The notes below the pieces were generated by a model that was not told where the DNA came from, did no database searches, and was given only the letters and a program-made list of their open reading frames with translations. Shown here piece by piece: positions 38,385 to 39,276 of a DNA stretch of 39,276 nt (the stretch's first letter is position 1; each line of letters starts with the position of its first letter). Source of the stretch: Steroidobacteraceae bacterium (lineage in GTDB: Bacteria > Pseudomonadota > Gammaproteobacteria > Steroidobacterales > Steroidobacteraceae); assembly GCA_017853555.1 (NCBI GenBank), contig JAFMJH010000017.1, positions 1 through 39,276 on the forward strand, in the 5' to 3' direction. The translations under genes were made by a program, and so were the position numbers.

Positions 38385-39276
38385 GCAACGTTGCCTTCCC
38401 TGCAGCGTGCACCGAATGCCATCCACGGTTGACGATTGATGAACGCCGTCAGCGAAGGGTCCAGATCGACATCAAAGATTTCAGTGGCGTCGAATCCGGC
38501 ATCGCGCGCGACGCCGGTCAGATCTGTGGCGTGCAAGCCTGCCCAGAAGGGTTCGTTGTTGAAGTCGGTGTCCCAGTCCGAAAGCGCCTGTTCGAAGACG
38601 TCAAGCGTCGAATAGCGCACCGGGACCTCGATGTGCAGCATGATGCCGCCGGGGCGCAACAATCGACGACACTCCGCAAATACCCGCGGCAGCGCCTCGG
38701 CCGACAGCTCGTGCAACAGGATGTGCGAGACCACGAGATCGAAGTGCGCCGCGGGGAAGTCGGTGCGTTCGGCATTCTGCTGCGAGTAGTGGACGGTTCG
38801 GCCGAGCACCACGCTGCGCGCATGTGCGTAGCGCAGGCAGGGGGCCGAGAGGTCGATGCCGTGAATTTCGGCGTCGGGCCAGGCATCGCAGTAGGGCAGT
38901 ATCGAGTTTCCGGCGGTGCAACCCATCTCGAGCACACGTTGCGGGGAGAATTGCGGAAATCGCTGCCGCAAAAATTGGACTCCCGCGATTCCTTTGGAGT
39001 CGTTCATTCGCCCATGGGCACCGAGGGTGTACAGGGTGATGCCGAGTTCGTACCGCGCACCGGCATATACGTCGTGTGGCGCGAGTTCCGCGAAATAGCC
39101 GCCGGGTACGCAGTGCACATCGAGTTGCGCCTGATAGGCGGGGACGGCGAGCGAGGGGTCGAGTCGCAAGGAGCCGCGCGTTGCCGCGCGTGCGGCTGCG
39201 CGGGCCGCGGCGCTCAGCGCGTCGGCTTGACGTTCGACGCAGGCGCCGGTCGAGTCGACGTAACCGTGGTGCTGGG
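38381..39276 (-). CDS. Class I SAM-dependent methyltransferase, 5' end cut by the window
   Basis: 298 codons are visible including the stop, and the reading frame stays open to the right edge, so the start is outside the window; a TTG at 39169 is not needed as start. The SAM-binding site is clear: 'RVLEMGCTAGNSILPY' (motif I), 'AEIHGIDLSAPCLRYA' (motif II), then 'DLVVSHILLHELS' and 'RLLRPGGIMLHIEVPVRY'. An Ala-rich helix precedes the core ('ALSAAARAAARAA'). The end 'PSLTAFINRQPWMAFGARC' may be a substrate lid. The enzyme is cytoplasmic. The acceptor is unknown, though the fold suits a small molecule. The overlapping small helical ORF downstream may be a partner. Confidence 0.85.
   Translation of the reverse strand, partial: QHHGYVDSTGACVERQADALSAAARAAARAATRGSLRLDPSLAVPAYQAQLDVHCVPGGYFAELAPHDVYAGARYELGITLYTLGAHGRMNDSKGIAGVQFLRQRFPQFSPQRVLEMGCTAGNSILPYCDAWPDAEIHGIDLSAPCLRYAHARSVVLGRTVHYSQQNAERTDFPAAHFDLVVSHILLHELSAEALPRVFAECRRLLRPGGIMLHIEVPVRYSTLDVFEQALSDWDTDFNNEPFWAGLHATDLTGVARDAGFDATEIFDVDLDPSLTAFINRQPWMAFGARCREGNVA

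Noticed and set aside
1-39276. tRNA, rRNA, CRISPR, insertion sequence or prophage
   Set aside because: Reading both strands I found no cloverleaf-type sequence, no direct repeat array with spacers, no transposase or integrase and no inverted terminal repeats. A covariance-model scan would be needed to exclude small RNAs.

Overview
The window is GC-rich (roughly 60-65% by eye), densely coded on both strands, and has the gene content of a free-living Gram-negative proteobacterium: RND efflux, a TonB-dependent receptor, an outer-membrane barrel, lipoprotein and Tat-type signals, and many multihaem c-type cytochromes. The mix (glycine-rich RRM protein, CHAD protein, MHS-type transporter, Rieske oxygenase plus TonB receptor) suggests a gammaproteobacterium of the Nevskiales/Steroidobacterales/Xanthomonadales kind. 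That placement is inference. I see no rRNA, tRNA, CRISPR array, insertion sequence or phage gene, and no gap between genes exceeds 300 bases.

Layout. 1-381: 3' end of a serine-hydrolase gene. 486-4692: RND efflux adaptor and pump, without an outer-membrane channel gene. 4693-5685 (-): YeiH-type membrane protein. 5881-6246: glycine-rich RRM protein with a strong terminator. 6329-8955 (-): MFS (MHS-type) transporter followed by an MDR-family oxidoreductase. 9005-9799: alpha/beta hydrolase with an unusual nucleophile elbow. 9811-10692 (-): CHAD protein. 10935-24853: seven-gene electron-transfer operon. 24875-26443 (-): PhoD-type phosphatase. 26478-27773: methyltransferase. 27785-31187 (-): peptide-type ABC importer (binding protein and two permeases, no ATPase genes). 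31285-38094: unknown membrane protein, TonB receptor, GntR/UTRA regulator, aldehyde dehydrogenase and Rieske oxygenase. 38106-39276 (-): a second methyltransferase, cut by the window edge, and a small coupled ORF.

The most striking part is 10935-24853. Seven genes on one strand overlap or nearly touch. They encode (A) a cytoplasmic fusion of a TrxR-like flavoprotein, two cyclic-nucleotide-binding domains and four [4Fe-4S] ferredoxin motifs; (B) a five-helix membrane protein with histidines placed for haem b; (C) an FHA-like domain joined through one membrane helix to a decahaem cytochrome; (D) a lipoprotein with two GlcG/HbpS-like domains; (E) an outer-membrane barrel; (F) a 1250-residue protein with ten haem sites and a C-terminal LVIVD-like propeller; (G) a pentahaem cytochrome. 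Together they carry about 25 c-type haem sites. The set reads as an electron path from NAD(P)H or the quinone pool across the envelope, with two kinds of cytoplasmic signal-sensing domain (cNMP and FHA) built into it. I do not recognise it as a named system; its direction and substrate are unknown.

The second theme is an uptake-and-oxidation island at 27785-38094. A near-palindromic AT-rich site in the divergent promoter at 31252-31269 recurs at 35470-35487, just before the aldehyde dehydrogenase. These are the likely operators of the GntR/UTRA regulator encoded between them. The island probably imports a small organic compound through the outer membrane (TonB receptor) and inner membrane (ABC importer), then oxidises it with the Rieske oxygenase and aldehyde dehydrogenase.
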